The notes under the pieces: generated by a model | The model's input: the letters and a program-made list of their open reading frames with translations, nothing else | Databases searched by the model: none | Told to the model about the DNA's origin: nothing | Program-made: the position numbers and the translations under genes | Shown here: one piece after another, positions 23,352 through 31,642 of the stretch | Numbering within the stretch: position 1 is the stretch's first letter | Layout: each line of letters begins with the position of its first letter | Source: Streptomyces humidus | GTDB lineage: Bacteria > Actinomycetota > Actinomycetes > Streptomycetales > Streptomycetaceae | DNA: 64,000 nucleotides | Assembly (NCBI RefSeq): GCF_014649655.1 | Contig: NZ_BMTL01000029.1 | Coordinates: forward strand, 62,001-126,000 | Direction: 5' to 3'

Positions 23352-24095
23352 ATGCGACTCGGCGACGGGCGGCGTGCGGGAGCCGCGACAATGACCTCCG
23401 TGCTTCTGTTCGCTGCCCTGGCCGCGTGCGGCGGAGCGGGCGGGGAACGCGGAAGCGAAGGCATGGCGGGGGCCGGTGCGCAACGCGGCAGTCGTTCGCC
23501 GGGACCGGCGTCGGCGACCCGTGTCCCCGGTGTCGGCGACCGGATGCAACGACGGATTCCCGTTGCTTCGCGCCAGGCCGTGGTGGTGTACGGCGACGGA
23601 AAGGACTCCGCGGGAGCCACCGTCGTGCTCTACGCCAAGCGTGGTCCGAACTGGGAGCGCGTCCGCGGTTGGCCGGGGCACAACGGCAAGAAGGGGTGGA
23701 CGGCGGAGCACCGGGCAGGCGACAACCGCAGCCCTGTCGGCGTGTTCACACTCACCGACGCGGGCGGGGTGCTCGCCGACCCCGGAACCAGACTGCCCTA
23801 CACCAGGTCCGCCTCCTTCGCGGCGCCGCGGTGGTGGGCCAAGTCGCACTGGCACGACTTCGACTACGTCATCGCCATCGACTACAACCGTGTCAAGGGG
23901 GCCCCGCCCGACGACCCGACGCGGCCCGAGGGCGAAGAGAGAGGCGGTGGAATCTGGCTGCACATGGACCACGGCAGCGGGACGTCGGCCTGCGTCAGCG
24001 TGTCCAGGGCGGCGATGGAGCACTTGTTGCGCATGCTCGACCCCGACGAGCATCCCGTCGTGGTCATGGGGGACAGAGCCGCGCTGAAGGAGTGA
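23352..24095 (+). CDS. L,D-transpeptidase-like (YkuD-type) putative lipoprotein
   Basis: 247 aa from ATG at 23352; ATG 23391 with GGGAG upstream is an alternative. The N terminus MTSVLLFAALAACGG has a short hydrophobic region and an LAAC lipobox, so it is probably an exported lipoprotein. The catalytic region is GGGIWLHMDHGSGTSACVSV: an HxDHG-type His followed by S-A-C, close to the (S/T)xGC of YkuD L,D-transpeptidases, with Cys as likely nucleophile. Upstream it has VVVYGDGKDSAGATVVLYAK and AEHRAGDNRSPVGVFTLTDA, also typical (the RTPxG-like step). It would remodel or crosslink the cell wall outside the membrane. A divergent gene from the ABC exporter; no partner. Confidence 0.8.
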   Translation: MRLGDGRRAGAATMTSVLLFAALAACGGAGGERGSEGMAGAGAQRGSRSPGPASATRVPGVGDRMQRRIPVASRQAVVVYGDGKDSAGATVVLYAKRGPNWERVRGWPGHNGKKGWTAEHRAGDNRSPVGVFTLTDAGGVLADPGTRLPYTRSASFAAPRWWAKSHWHDFDYVIAIDYNRVKGAPPDDPTRPEGEERGGGIWLHMDHGSGTSACVSVSRAAMEHLLRMLDPDEHPVVVMGDRAALKE

Positions 24096-24134
24096 GCCCC
24101 CTTCCTCCGGCGCGCGATCCCAGGGCCCCGCGCT

Positions 24135-24300
24135 TTCGACGTCAAGCCGATCGAATACGACCTGACCCCCTTCGCGGGGATCCTCGACGACCGGCGCTCG
24201 CCCGGTATCGAGGTGTCGGCAGCCGGTGTGCCCGGGAGGCAGAGCGGCTTGAGCACCTCCGTCAACTCGTCCGGCAGCGCCCGGGCAAGGCCGCCGTCGG
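24135..24300 (+). pseudogene. Possible remnant of an unidentified gene
   Basis: Between the L,D-transpeptidase stop and the MarR gene, one frame reads FDVKPIEYDLTPFAGILDDR and RSPGIEVSAAGVPGR; the sensible reading then continues in another frame as EAERLEHLRQLVRQRPGKAA. It looks like one protein broken by an indel. I do not recognise the family and find no start. It may be chance; the remaining bases 24301-24406 hold nothing else. Confidence 0.25.
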
Positions 24301-24406
24301 CGGGAGAACCGTCACGCGGGCCACGGAGACCGAACGTGGGCCGCAGCGTTTCCGGCAGCGGCCGGCCGCCGAGCCTTCGGAGGGATCGGGTCCCTTCGCG
24401 CGCCGT

Positions 24407-24925
24407 TCAGCAGATTCCTCCCCGCTCCCCCTCAGGGCCCCTCCGCCGGTCCGGCTTCCCCTCCCGCTCCGGTCCCGGTCCGTGGTCCACCGTCTCGCCA
24501 CCCACCAGTGCGTCCAGCAAGCCGCTCAGCACCTCGCGCTCCAGGGTCGTCAGAGGGTCGAGGATCTCCTCCGCCGCCGACACGCGAGCGCCGCGCAGCT
24601 CGCGCAACGCCTTGCGGCCGCCTTCGGTGAGCTCGATCCGGATGACCCGCCGGTTCGTGGGGTCGGGCGCCCGCCGCGCCATGCCGCTGGCCTCCAGCCC
24701 GTCGACCAGGGTCGTCACGGCCCGGGGCACCACCTCCAGCCGGGCGGCCAGGTCGGCCATGCGCGGCGGTGAGTCGCAGTGCGCCAGCGTGCGCAGGAGC
24801 CGGGCCTGTGCCGGTGTGACACCCAGCCCGCTCTGCTGCAGATGGCGCTTCTGGATGCGGTGCACCCGGCGCGTGAGCCGCAGCAGTTGCTCGGCGAGCA
24901 GACTGTCGGAATCGGGGGTGGTCAT
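24407..24925 (-). CDS. MarR-family transcriptional regulator
   Basis: 172 aa. Winged helix: LTRRVHRIQKRHLQQSGLGV, TPAQARLLRTLAHCDSPPRM, recognition region ADLAARLEVVPRAVTTLVDG and wing SGMARRAPDPTNRRVIRIEL, followed by TEGGRKALRELR. The C-terminal ~25 residues are a Gly/Arg-rich extension beyond the normal ~145-aa family length. It is divergently transcribed from an ABC multidrug-type exporter. The interval contains a clear inverted repeat with 7-bp arms, a likely operator through which it represses the exporter and itself, as is usual for MarR-exporter pairs. The ligand is unknown. Confidence 0.93.
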   Translation of the reverse strand: MTTPDSDSLLAEQLLRLTRRVHRIQKRHLQQSGLGVTPAQARLLRTLAHCDSPPRMADLAARLEVVPRAVTTLVDGLEASGMARRAPDPTNRRVIRIELTEGGRKALRELRGARVSAAEEILDPLTTLEREVLSGLLDALVGGETVDHGPGPEREGKPDRRRGPEGERGGIC

Positions 24926-24949
24926 GAGGGAACAATATCAGGACGCCGT

Positions 24950-24974
24950 TCATTGTGAGTATAGGTAACAATGA
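24950..24974. promoter_or_regulatory. Probable MarR operator (inverted repeat TCATTGT / ACAATGA)
   Basis: Perfect 7-bp arms, TCATTGT 24950-24956 and ACAATGA 24968-24974, with an 11-base spacer, in the MarR/ABC divergent interval, which is much richer in A+T than its surroundings. An additional half-like AACAAT is at 24931-24936. The right arm covers an ATG (24971) in frame with the exporter gene. The spacer contains TATAGGT, which could be a -10 for the exporter; bound regulator would block it. Confidence 0.7.
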
Positions 24975-25018
24975 GCTATGCTCCGTCAGTCCTCATCGTC
25001 ACACCCTCCGTAGGAGCC

Positions 25019-26860
25019 ATGCCCCGAGATCACATCGAATGGACCCCCGCTCCCGGCGCGTCGACCGACGAACCCCGTCAGGTGCGCCGCATCCTCGCCC
25101 TCTTCAAGCCCTACCGCGCCCGGCTCGCGGTCGTCGGCCTGCTGGTCGCCGCCTCGTCGCTGGTCACCGTGGCCACTCCCTTCCTGCTCAAGGAGACGCT
25201 GGACGTCGCGATCCCCCAGGGGCGTACCGGCCTGCTGAGCCTGCTCGCCCTCGGCATGATCCTCAGCGCGGTGCTCAGCGGCGTCTTCGGCGTCCTGCAG
25301 ACGCTCATCTCCACGACGGTCGGGCAGCGCGTCATGCACGACCTGCGCACGGCCGTCTACGGACGCCTGCAGCGCATGTCCCTCGCCTTCTTCACGCGCA
25401 CGCGTACCGGTGAGGTGCAGTCCCGCATCGCGAACGACATCGGCGGCATGCAGGCCACCGTCACCTCCACCGCCACCTCCCTGGTCTCCAACTTCACCAG
25501 TGTGGTCGCCACGATCATCGCGATGGTCGCCCTCGACTGGCGGCTGACGGTCGTCTCGCTCCTGCTGCTGCCGGTGTTCGTGTGGATCAGCCGTCGCGTC
25601 GGCAACGAACGCAGGAAGATCACCACTCAGCGTCAGAAGCAGATGGCCGCGATGGCCGCCACGGTCACCGAGTCCCTGTCGGTCAGCGGCATCCTGCTCG
25701 GCCGCACCATGGGCCGGTCCGACTCCCTCACGCATGCCTTCTCGGAGGAGTCCGAGCAGCTGGTCGGACTCGAGGTGCGGTCGAACATGGCCGGACGTTG
25801 GCGCATGGCCGTGATCGGGATCGTCATGGCGGCCATGCCCGCCGTCATCTACTGGACGGCCGGCATGGCCCTCCAGCTCGGAGGCCCCGACGTCTCCCTC
25901 GGCACGATCGTCGCCTTCGTGTCCCTGCAACAGGGCCTGTTCCGTCCCGCCGTCAGCCTGCTGTCGACCGGCGTGCAGATCCAGACCTCCCTCGCGCTCT
26001 TCCAGCGCATCTTCGAGTACCTCGACCTCCCCGTCGACATCACCGAGCGCGAGAACCCGGTCCACCTCGACCAGATCAAGGGCGAGGTGCGCTTCGAGGA
26101 CGTCGTCTTCCGCTACGACGGCGACCACGGCGACCACAAGGGCGACGGCATGGGTGACGAGGCGGTCAGGCCCGTCCTCGACGGCATCGACCTCACCGTC
26201 CCCGCAGGCGGCAGCCTCGCCGTCGTCGGCCCGACAGGCGCGGGCAAGTCCACGCTGGGCTACCTGGTGCCGCGGCTGTACGACGTGACGGGCGGCCGGG
26301 TCACCCTCGACGGCGTCGACGTGCGCGACCTCGACTTCGACACCCTCGCCCGCGCGGTCGGCGTCGTCTCGCAGGAGACGTACCTCTTCCATGCCACGGT
26401 CGCCGACAACCTGCGCTTCGCCAAGCCGGACGCCACCGACGAGGAGCTGCACGCGGCGGCGCGGGCGGCGCAGATCCACGACCACATCGCCGGACTGCCC
26501 GACGGCTACGACACGGTGGTCGGTGAGCGCGGCCACCGCTTCTCGGGCGGCGAGAAGCAGCGCCTGGCCATCGCCCGCACCATCCTGCGCGATCCGCCGG
26601 TGCTCATCCTCGACGAGGCGACCAGCGCCCTGGACACCCGCACGGAACAGGCCGTCCAGGAAGCCATCGACGCGCTCTCGGCGAACCGCACCACCGTCAC
26701 CATCGCCCACCGGCTGTCCACCGTTCGGGGTTCCGACCAGATCGTGGTCCTCGACTCCGGAGCGGTGGCCGAACGGGGCACGCACGAGGAGCTGTTGAGG
26801 CAGGACGGCCGGTACGCGGCCCTGGTGCGACGGGACGCTCGACTGGAGCCGACAAGCTGA
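25019..26860 (+). CDS. ABC transporter, multidrug-type exporter half-transporter
   Basis: 613 aa from ATG at 25019 (MPRDHIEWTPAPGA), which has GGAG very close by; an in-frame ATG at 24971 overlapping the operator could be used on a leaderless transcript. Six-helix transmembrane domain (LAVVGLLVAASSLVTVATPF, LALGMILSAVLSGVFGVLQT, TSVVATIIAMVALDW and others). NBD near residues 350-600: Walker A GPTGAGKST, Q-loop VVSQETYLFHATVADNLRF, signature FSGGEKQRLAIAR, Walker B LILDEATSALD, H-loop TIAHRLST. All motifs are intact, so it should work as a homodimer exporting drugs or lipids. A His/Asp/Gly-rich insert (GDHGDHKGDGMGDE) precedes the NBD. Regulated by the divergent MarR protein. Confidence 0.94.
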   Translation: MPRDHIEWTPAPGASTDEPRQVRRILALFKPYRARLAVVGLLVAASSLVTVATPFLLKETLDVAIPQGRTGLLSLLALGMILSAVLSGVFGVLQTLISTTVGQRVMHDLRTAVYGRLQRMSLAFFTRTRTGEVQSRIANDIGGMQATVTSTATSLVSNFTSVVATIIAMVALDWRLTVVSLLLLPVFVWISRRVGNERRKITTQRQKQMAAMAATVTESLSVSGILLGRTMGRSDSLTHAFSEESEQLVGLEVRSNMAGRWRMAVIGIVMAAMPAVIYWTAGMALQLGGPDVSLGTIVAFVSLQQGLFRPAVSLLSTGVQIQTSLALFQRIFEYLDLPVDITERENPVHLDQIKGEVRFEDVVFRYDGDHGDHKGDGMGDEAVRPVLDGIDLTVPAGGSLAVVGPTGAGKSTLGYLVPRLYDVTGGRVTLDGVDVRDLDFDTLARAVGVVSQETYLFHATVADNLRFAKPDATDEELHAAARAAQIHDHIAGLPDGYDTVVGERGHRFSGGEKQRLAIARTILRDPPVLILDEATSALDTRTEQAVQEAIDALSANRTTVTIAHRLSTVRGSDQIVVLDSGAVAERGTHEELLRQDGRYAALVRRDARLEPTS

Positions 26861-26865
26861 CAGTA

Positions 26866-26880
26866 TGGCAAGTTATGCCA
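26866..26880. repeat. Short inverted repeat upstream of mltG-like gene
   Basis: TGGCA (26866-26870) and TGCCA (26876-26880), spaced by five bases, in the 53-base gap between the exporter stop and the transglycosylase start. The spacing suits a small operator or hairpin; no partner protein can be named. Confidence 0.3.
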
Positions 26881-26913
26881 GGTTTGAGATGATCTGAGGG
26901 TTACCGTGCCCGC

Positions 26914-27768
26914 ATGCAGATGAACACTCCGCCTCGGAGCACGATTCGACTGACGCGTCGGGGCCGTCTCGTCCTCATCGCGACCGGAGCCGTCGTGGCC
27001 GGCGCCGCCGTGGCGGTGCCGCTGCTGACCCTGGGGAAACCTGAGGAGGCGCCGAAGCCGAAGACCCTGGTCATCCCCGAGGGCTGGCGCGCGAGCCAGA
27101 TCTACGAGGCGATCGACAAGGCGCTCGCCCTGCCCTCCGGCACCACCAGGAAGGCGATGCCCACGGCCGGCCTGAAGCTGCCGAGCGACGCCAGGGGCAA
27201 CCCGGAGGGGTACCTCTTCCCGGCGACCTATCCGGTGGACAGGAAGGCCACGCCGCAGTCGCTGCTGGCGTACATGGTCGACACGGCCGACAAGAGGTTC
27301 AACGGGGCGCCGATCGCCGCGGGCGCCCAGCGCAACGCCGTGAACGTGTACCAGGCGGTCACCGTCGCCAGCCTCGTCCAGGCGGAGGCCGCCACCAAGG
27401 CGGACATGGGCAAGGTGGCCCGGGTGGTGTTCAACCGGCTCAAGCGCGGGATGCCGTTGCAGATGGACTCCACCATCAACTACGCGTTGAACCGCTCCCT
27501 GCTGAAGACGACGGAGAGCGACACCCGTGTCCAGAGCCCCTACAACACCTACCAGCGCATGGGCCTGCCTCCTACGCCCATCGACAACCCCGGCGAGGAG
27601 GCGATGCGGGCCGCCATCAGCCCCACCCCCGGTGACTGGCTGTACTTCGTCACCGTCAAGCCGGGCGACACGCGCTTCACGGCCGGCCTCGCCGAGCACC
27701 AGCGCAACGTGGCGGAGTTCAACCGCAACCAGAAGGCTGCCAAGAGCCCGTCCGCCGCGGCGGGGTGA
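26914..27768 (+). CDS. mltG: Endolytic murein transglycosylase MltG-like (YceG family)
   Basis: 284 aa. An N-terminal signal anchor, LVLIATGAVVAGAAVAVPLL, follows a basic MQMNTPPRSTIRLTRRGR. The YceG domain includes LPSDARGNPEGYLFPATYPV, VTVASLVQAEAATKADMGKV, ARVVFNRLKRGMPLQMDSTI, NYALN and PYNTYQRMGLPPTPIDNPG. The Glu of LVQAEA is in the segment carrying the catalytic Glu of MltG, which cleaves nascent glycan strands at the outer membrane face. It is shorter than the canonical ~350-aa E. coli protein: the LysM-like N-terminal part is reduced. Streptomyces genomes usually have a longer mltG near aroE, so this is probably a second, smaller paralogue. It may be cotranscribed with the exporter upstream. 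Confidence 0.85.
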   Translation: MQMNTPPRSTIRLTRRGRLVLIATGAVVAGAAVAVPLLTLGKPEEAPKPKTLVIPEGWRASQIYEAIDKALALPSGTTRKAMPTAGLKLPSDARGNPEGYLFPATYPVDRKATPQSLLAYMVDTADKRFNGAPIAAGAQRNAVNVYQAVTVASLVQAEAATKADMGKVARVVFNRLKRGMPLQMDSTINYALNRSLLKTTESDTRVQSPYNTYQRMGLPPTPIDNPGEEAMRAAISPTPGDWLYFVTVKPGDTRFTAGLAEHQRNVAEFNRNQKAAKSPSAAAG

Positions 27769-27780
27769 GGCGGCGGGCCG

Positions 27781-28857
27781 TCAGGCGGCGACCGTCTCCT
27801 GCGCGAGCAGTCGCCTGATGTCCCGAACGGCCGCGCGTCCGGCCCGGTTGGCGCCGACGGTGCTGGCCGACGGCCCGTAGCCGACCAGATGGATCCGCGG
27901 GTCCGCGACCGCGCGCGTGCCCTCGACCCGGATCCCGCCGCCCGGCTCACGCAGGCGCAGCGGCGCGAGATGGTCGACGGCGGCCCGGAAACCGGTCGCC
28001 CACAGGATGACGTCGGCGGGGACCCGCCGGCCGTCGTCCCACTCCACACCCTCCGGGGTGATCCGGTCGAACATGGGCAGCCGGTCCAGCACGCCGTCGG
28101 CCAGCCCCTGGCGGATCGCGTCGTTGAGCGGCAGACCCGTCACGGAGACCACGCTCAGGGGCGGCAGCCCCCGCCGCACCCGCTCCTCCACCAGCGCGAC
28201 CGCGGCGCGCCCCGCCTCCTCGTCGAAGGGCCCCTCACGGAAGACGGGAGGCCGACGCGTCACCCAGGTGGTGTCGGCCGCGTGGGGCGCGATCTCCAGC
28301 AGATGCTGCGTGCCGGACGCGCCGCCGCCGACCACGACCACCCGCAGCCCCGCGAACGCCTCTGGGCCCGGGTACTGCGCGGTGTGCAACTGCCGGCCGC
28401 GGAAGGTCTTCTGGCCCGGAGAGCTCGGCCAGAACGGCCTGCCCCAGGTGCCGGTCGCGTTGATCAGGGCTTGCGCGGACCACGTGCCGTCCGAGGTCTC
28501 CACCAGCAAGCGCCCGCCGGAGCCTTCCCGGACGCTCCGCACCTCGACCGGCCGACGCACGCGCAGATCGAACGTGTGCTCGTAGGCGGCGAAGTACTCG
28601 CCGATGACCTCGGACGACGGCCGGGCGGGATCCGCGTCCGTCAGCTCCATCCCGGGCAGCGCGTGCATCCCGTGCACCTTGCCGTACGTCAGCGAGGGCC
28701 AGCGGAACTGCCAGGCGCCGCCAGGGTCGGGCGCGCGGTCGAGCACCACGAAGTCGCGCTCCGGCTCGAAACCTGTGCGCCGCAGGTGAAAGGCGGCGGC
28801 CAGCCCTGCCTGGCCGGCGCCTATGACCACCACCTCGACCTCACGCACGTTGTTCAC
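27781..28857 (-). CDS. FAD/NAD(P)-dependent flavoprotein monooxygenase
   Basis: 358 aa from GTG at 28857 (MNNVREVEVVVIGAGQAGLA), with GGTGGA upstream; a second GTG is three codons later. The FAD Rossmann motif is VVIGAGQAGLA; the NADPH Rossmann motif is VVVGGGASGTQ near residue 165; between them FRGRQLHTAQYPG matches FxGxxxHxxxY, the signature of flavin-containing/N-hydroxylating monooxygenases. C-terminal VILWATGFRA is the ATG/D motif. It oxygenates a small molecule using NADPH and O2; the substrate is unknown. The stop is 12 bases from that of the convergent mltG-like gene. Beyond its start lies 228 bases without a supported gene, leading to the YjbQ gene. Confidence 0.88.
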   Translation of the reverse strand: MNNVREVEVVVIGAGQAGLAAAFHLRRTGFEPERDFVVLDRAPDPGGAWQFRWPSLTYGKVHGMHALPGMELTDADPARPSSEVIGEYFAAYEHTFDLRVRRPVEVRSVREGSGGRLLVETSDGTWSAQALINATGTWGRPFWPSSPGQKTFRGRQLHTAQYPGPEAFAGLRVVVVGGGASGTQHLLEIAPHAADTTWVTRRPPVFREGPFDEEAGRAAVALVEERVRRGLPPLSVVSVTGLPLNDAIRQGLADGVLDRLPMFDRITPEGVEWDDGRRVPADVILWATGFRAAVDHLAPLRLREPGGGIRVEGTRAVADPRIHLVGYGPSASTVGANRAGRAAVRDIRRLLAQETVAA

Positions 28858-29085
28858 GTTTCCACCAACGCGCCGAGAGGCGTGGATCTTCCCGAGCCCG
28901 TCGCCGCGACGGCCGTGAACCCGGGCGACGAGGAGTAAGCGGCTCAGGCTGCTCGGGCGGCTCCGAGGGCCGTCGGGTTCATGTCGGTCAACGGTCGTCC
29001 TGCACGTCGGATCCCCGGCGTCACACCTCGGCCGGCCGACGGGACGAGGGGGTGCGGGATCCCGCGTATGGGTCAGGATGGTGGC

Positions 29086-29508
29086 ATGCCAGATGCGTTC
29101 ACCACCCGAGTTCTGTCCGTCGCCTCCGGTTCCCGCGAGCGGGTCGTCGATCTCACCGGAGAGTGCGAGACGTTCCTGCGTGACGTGGCAGCCGGCCGCG
29201 ACGGCCTGCTGAACGTCTTCGTCCCGCACGCGACGGCCGGCATCGCGATCATCGAGACCGGGGCCGGCAGCGACGACGACCTGCTCGCCGCGCTGCACAC
29301 ACTCCTGCCCGCGGACGACCGCTGGCAGCACCGGCACGGCAGCCCCGGTCACGGCCGCGACCACGTCCTCCCGGCCTTCGTCCCGCCCCATGCGACCCTG
29401 CCCGTCGTGGAAGGGAGGCTGCAACTGGGCACCTGGCAGTCGGTCTGTCTGGTGGACACCAACAAAGACAATGTCAGCCGTCAGGTCCGGCTGAGCTTCC
29501 TGGCCTGA
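29086..29508 (+). CDS. YjbQ family protein (UPF0047)
   Basis: 140 aa from ATG at 29086, with GGATGG upstream. A full-length member of the YjbQ/UPF0047 family: LTGECETFLRDVAAGRDGLL, NVFVPHATAGIAIIETGAGS, LPADDRWQHRHGSPGHGRDH and VVEGRLQLGTWQSVCLVDTN. Trimeric beta-barrel fold; HxH-type residues (VPHAT, HRHG and GHGRDH) probably bind metal. The family has weak thiamine-phosphate synthase activity in E. coli, with unclear true role. The 3' end recurs, diverged, at 41929-41985. Bases 29509-29632 after it hold no gene. Confidence 0.9.
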   Translation: MPDAFTTRVLSVASGSRERVVDLTGECETFLRDVAAGRDGLLNVFVPHATAGIAIIETGAGSDDDLLAALHTLLPADDRWQHRHGSPGHGRDHVLPAFVPPHATLPVVEGRLQLGTWQSVCLVDTNKDNVSRQVRLSFLA

Positions 29509-29632
29509 GCGAGATCGTCCTGGGCGCGGCCGCCGGATCTGCGTACCTTGCGTGTCCAGGTCATCGCCGCGGACTCTGTGAGACTCGGGGCGCTTCACCC
29601 GGGACCGCCCCGTGTGAGGAGCTCCTGGCGGG

Positions 29633-30301
29633 CTACGGCTTGGCGCTGACCAGCCCGGTGTCGTAGGCAGTGATCACGGCCTGGATGCGGTCGCGGGCGC
29701 CGATCTTGGCGAGGACGCGGCCCACGTGCTTCTTGACGGTGGATTCGGTCAGGACGAGGCGTTCGGCGATCTCGGTGTTGGTCCAGCCCTGGCCGATGGC
29801 GACGAGGACCTCGCGCTCGCGATCGGTGAGGGTGTTCAGACGGGGGTCCTCGACGGGTGGGGTGTGCGTGGGGGCCAGGACCTGGTGGGTGTAGGCGTCC
29901 AGGAGGCGGCGGGTGAGGCGGGGGGAGACGACGGCGTCTCCGGTGGCGACCGCGTGGATGCCGGCGACGAGCTCCTCGGGGCGGGCGTCTTTGAGGAGAA
30001 AGCCGCCCGCTCCGGCGCGCAGGCCTTCGTAGGCGTATTCGTCGAGGTCGAAGGTGGTGACGATGAGGACGCGGGTGCGGCCCCCGGCGGCGATGATGCG
30101 GCGGGTGGCTTCGATGCCGTCCATGCCGGGCATGCGGATGTCCATGAGGACGACGTCGGGGCGGAGTTCGGCGGTCATGCGGACGGCCTCGGCGCCGTGC
30201 CCGGCCTCACCGACGGGGGTCAGGCCGGGGGTGCCCTCCAGCAGCATGCGCACGCCCATGCGCTGGAGGGGCTGGTCGTCGGCGATGAGGACGGTGGTCA
30301 T
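29633..30301 (-). CDS. LuxR-type response regulator (NarL/FixJ family)
   Basis: 222 aa. Receiver domain: acidic pair IADDQPLQRMGV, phospho-acceptor Asp at residue 54 in VVLMDIRMPGMDGIEA, switch Thr in VLIVTTFDLDEYA and Lys in GGFLLKDARPEEL. C-terminal LuxR HTH: LTDREREVLVAIGQGWTNTE and IAERLVLTESTVKKHVGRVL. It completes a four-gene operon: ABC ATPase, ABC permease, kinase, regulator; its ATG overlaps the kinase stop in ATGA. This composition suggests regulation of the coupled transporter in response to a cell-envelope signal such as an antimicrobial peptide; the signal itself is not known. Confidence 0.95.
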   Translation of the reverse strand: MTTVLIADDQPLQRMGVRMLLEGTPGLTPVGEAGHGAEAVRMTAELRPDVVLMDIRMPGMDGIEATRRIIAAGGRTRVLIVTTFDLDEYAYEGLRAGAGGFLLKDARPEELVAGIHAVATGDAVVSPRLTRRLLDAYTHQVLAPTHTPPVEDPRLNTLTDREREVLVAIGQGWTNTEIAERLVLTESTVKKHVGRVLAKIGARDRIQAVITAYDTGLVSAKP

Positions 30302-31626
30302 GGCTGATGGTCTCCCGGGGGTACGTCGAGCACGACGTCGACGAGCCAGCCGTGGCCGCTTGCGGGCGGTCCGAGGGTGACGGTACCGCCGTACATGGCG
30401 GCCCGCTGGCGGATGCCGACGAGACCGTGCCCGGCGTCGCCGGAGGGCGCCTCGGCGGCGGACACGCCGGTGTCGGCGACCCTGATGCGCAGGGTGCCGG
30501 CGTCCTTGGTGACGGTGACGTCGGCCGTGGCGCCCGGTCCGGCGTGTACGAGGGTGTTGGTGAGGGCTTCCTGGACGACGCGGTACACGGTGAGCTGAAC
30601 GCCGCTGCCGAGGGCGTCGAGGTCGCCTGTGGTGCGGTAGGTCACGGGCAGCCCCGCCGCGCGCACGCGTGCCAGCAGCGGGTCCAGGTCCCGGATGCCG
30701 GGCTGCGGGCCGAGCAGCCGCACGTCTTCTTCATGCCCCCGCTCCTCGCGCAGCACGCCCAGGACGCGCCGGAGTTCGCTCATCGCCTGGCGTCCGGTGT
30801 CGGCGAGGATGCGCAAGGGCTCGGCGGAGGTCTCGCCACGGTGGGTGGCGAGGGTGGCGGCGCCGTCGGCGACGCTGACCATGACGGAGAGGTTGTGGCC
30901 GACGATGTCGTGCATCTCGCGGGCGATACGGGCGCGTTCGGCGGCGGTGGTGAGACGCACGCGCTGGTCGTGCTCGATCTCCAGACGCCTGGCGCGGTCC
31001 TCCAGGGCCGCCAGGTAGAGGCGGCGGATCCGCAGGGTCAGGCCGATGGCGACGGCCGCCGTCGCCGTGCCCAGCAGGAAGAAGAGGCCGAGGAACGGGT
31101 GCTCGAGGGGGGTCAGGAGCCAGACCGCCAGGGTCATTTCGGCCGCGGTCACAGCGGCGGCCCAGCCGAGCGAGCGCAGTGAGCCGCGCAGGGCCAGGCT
31201 GTAGAGGGCGATGAGCGTGGCCATCCCGGTCTGCTGCCACACCCCCAGCGACCACTGCGCCAGCAACACCGCGGAGATCACCCAGTAGGTGACGGCCGGG
31301 GTCCTGCGGCGCCACCACAGCGGTACGGCGAGTGCGACGGCGAAGGCGACCAGCACCGGGGTCGGCACCTGGCCGTGGTCCGTGGTGTCCCCGAAGGGGC
31401 CGTGGCGGCTGTGGGAGAGCAGGTCGGGGAGGCTGGACAGGGCGACGACGAGGACGACCGCGGTGTCCAGCAGCCACGGATGACGCTGGTCCAGTCGGTG
31501 CCGGGCGCTCTGACCGCGCAGCATGCGGCCCAGGAGAGGGTGCGCCCAGGCGTCGGCGAGCCCGGGGGACGGCTCGGTGGCCGTCCCCCGGGCGGCGGCC
31601 GCGGGGGTCTGTCTCGTGATCCCCAC
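30298..31626 (-). CDS. Sensor histidine kinase (NarL-partner, HisKA_3 type)
   Basis: 442 aa with GTG at 31626, 17 bases from the permease stop. About five to six membrane helices occupy residues 50-200 (LLDTAVVLVVALSSLPDLL, VLVAFAVALAVPLWW, VTYWVISAVLLAQWSLGV, LFFLLGTATAAVAIGLTL). The dimerisation box is TAAERARIAREMHDIVGHNL, with phospho-acceptor His at residue 239, then HATPase with VYRVVQEALTNTLVHAGPG (N box) and RIRVADTGVSA (DxG). The kinase lacks a large outside sensor domain, so it probably senses in the membrane, possibly via the adjacent ABC transporter. It overlaps the regulator gene by 4 bases, its cognate partner. Confidence 0.93.
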   Translation of the reverse strand: MGITRQTPAAAARGTATEPSPGLADAWAHPLLGRMLRGQSARHRLDQRHPWLLDTAVVLVVALSSLPDLLSHSRHGPFGDTTDHGQVPTPVLVAFAVALAVPLWWRRRTPAVTYWVISAVLLAQWSLGVWQQTGMATLIALYSLALRGSLRSLGWAAAVTAAEMTLAVWLLTPLEHPFLGLFFLLGTATAAVAIGLTLRIRRLYLAALEDRARRLEIEHDQRVRLTTAAERARIAREMHDIVGHNLSVMVSVADGAATLATHRGETSAEPLRILADTGRQAMSELRRVLGVLREERGHEEDVRLLGPQPGIRDLDPLLARVRAAGLPVTYRTTGDLDALGSGVQLTVYRVVQEALTNTLVHAGPGATADVTVTKDAGTLRIRVADTGVSAAEAPSGDAGHGLVGIRQRAAMYGGTVTLGPPASGHGWLVDVVLDVPPGDHQP

Positions 31627-31642
31627 TGTCTCGCACCGCCCC

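Noticed and set aside
27781..28857. Baeyer-Villiger monooxygenase
   Set aside because: The signature has Tyr-Pro after HTAQ, matching the FMO/N-hydroxylating form; BVMOs have Trp there.
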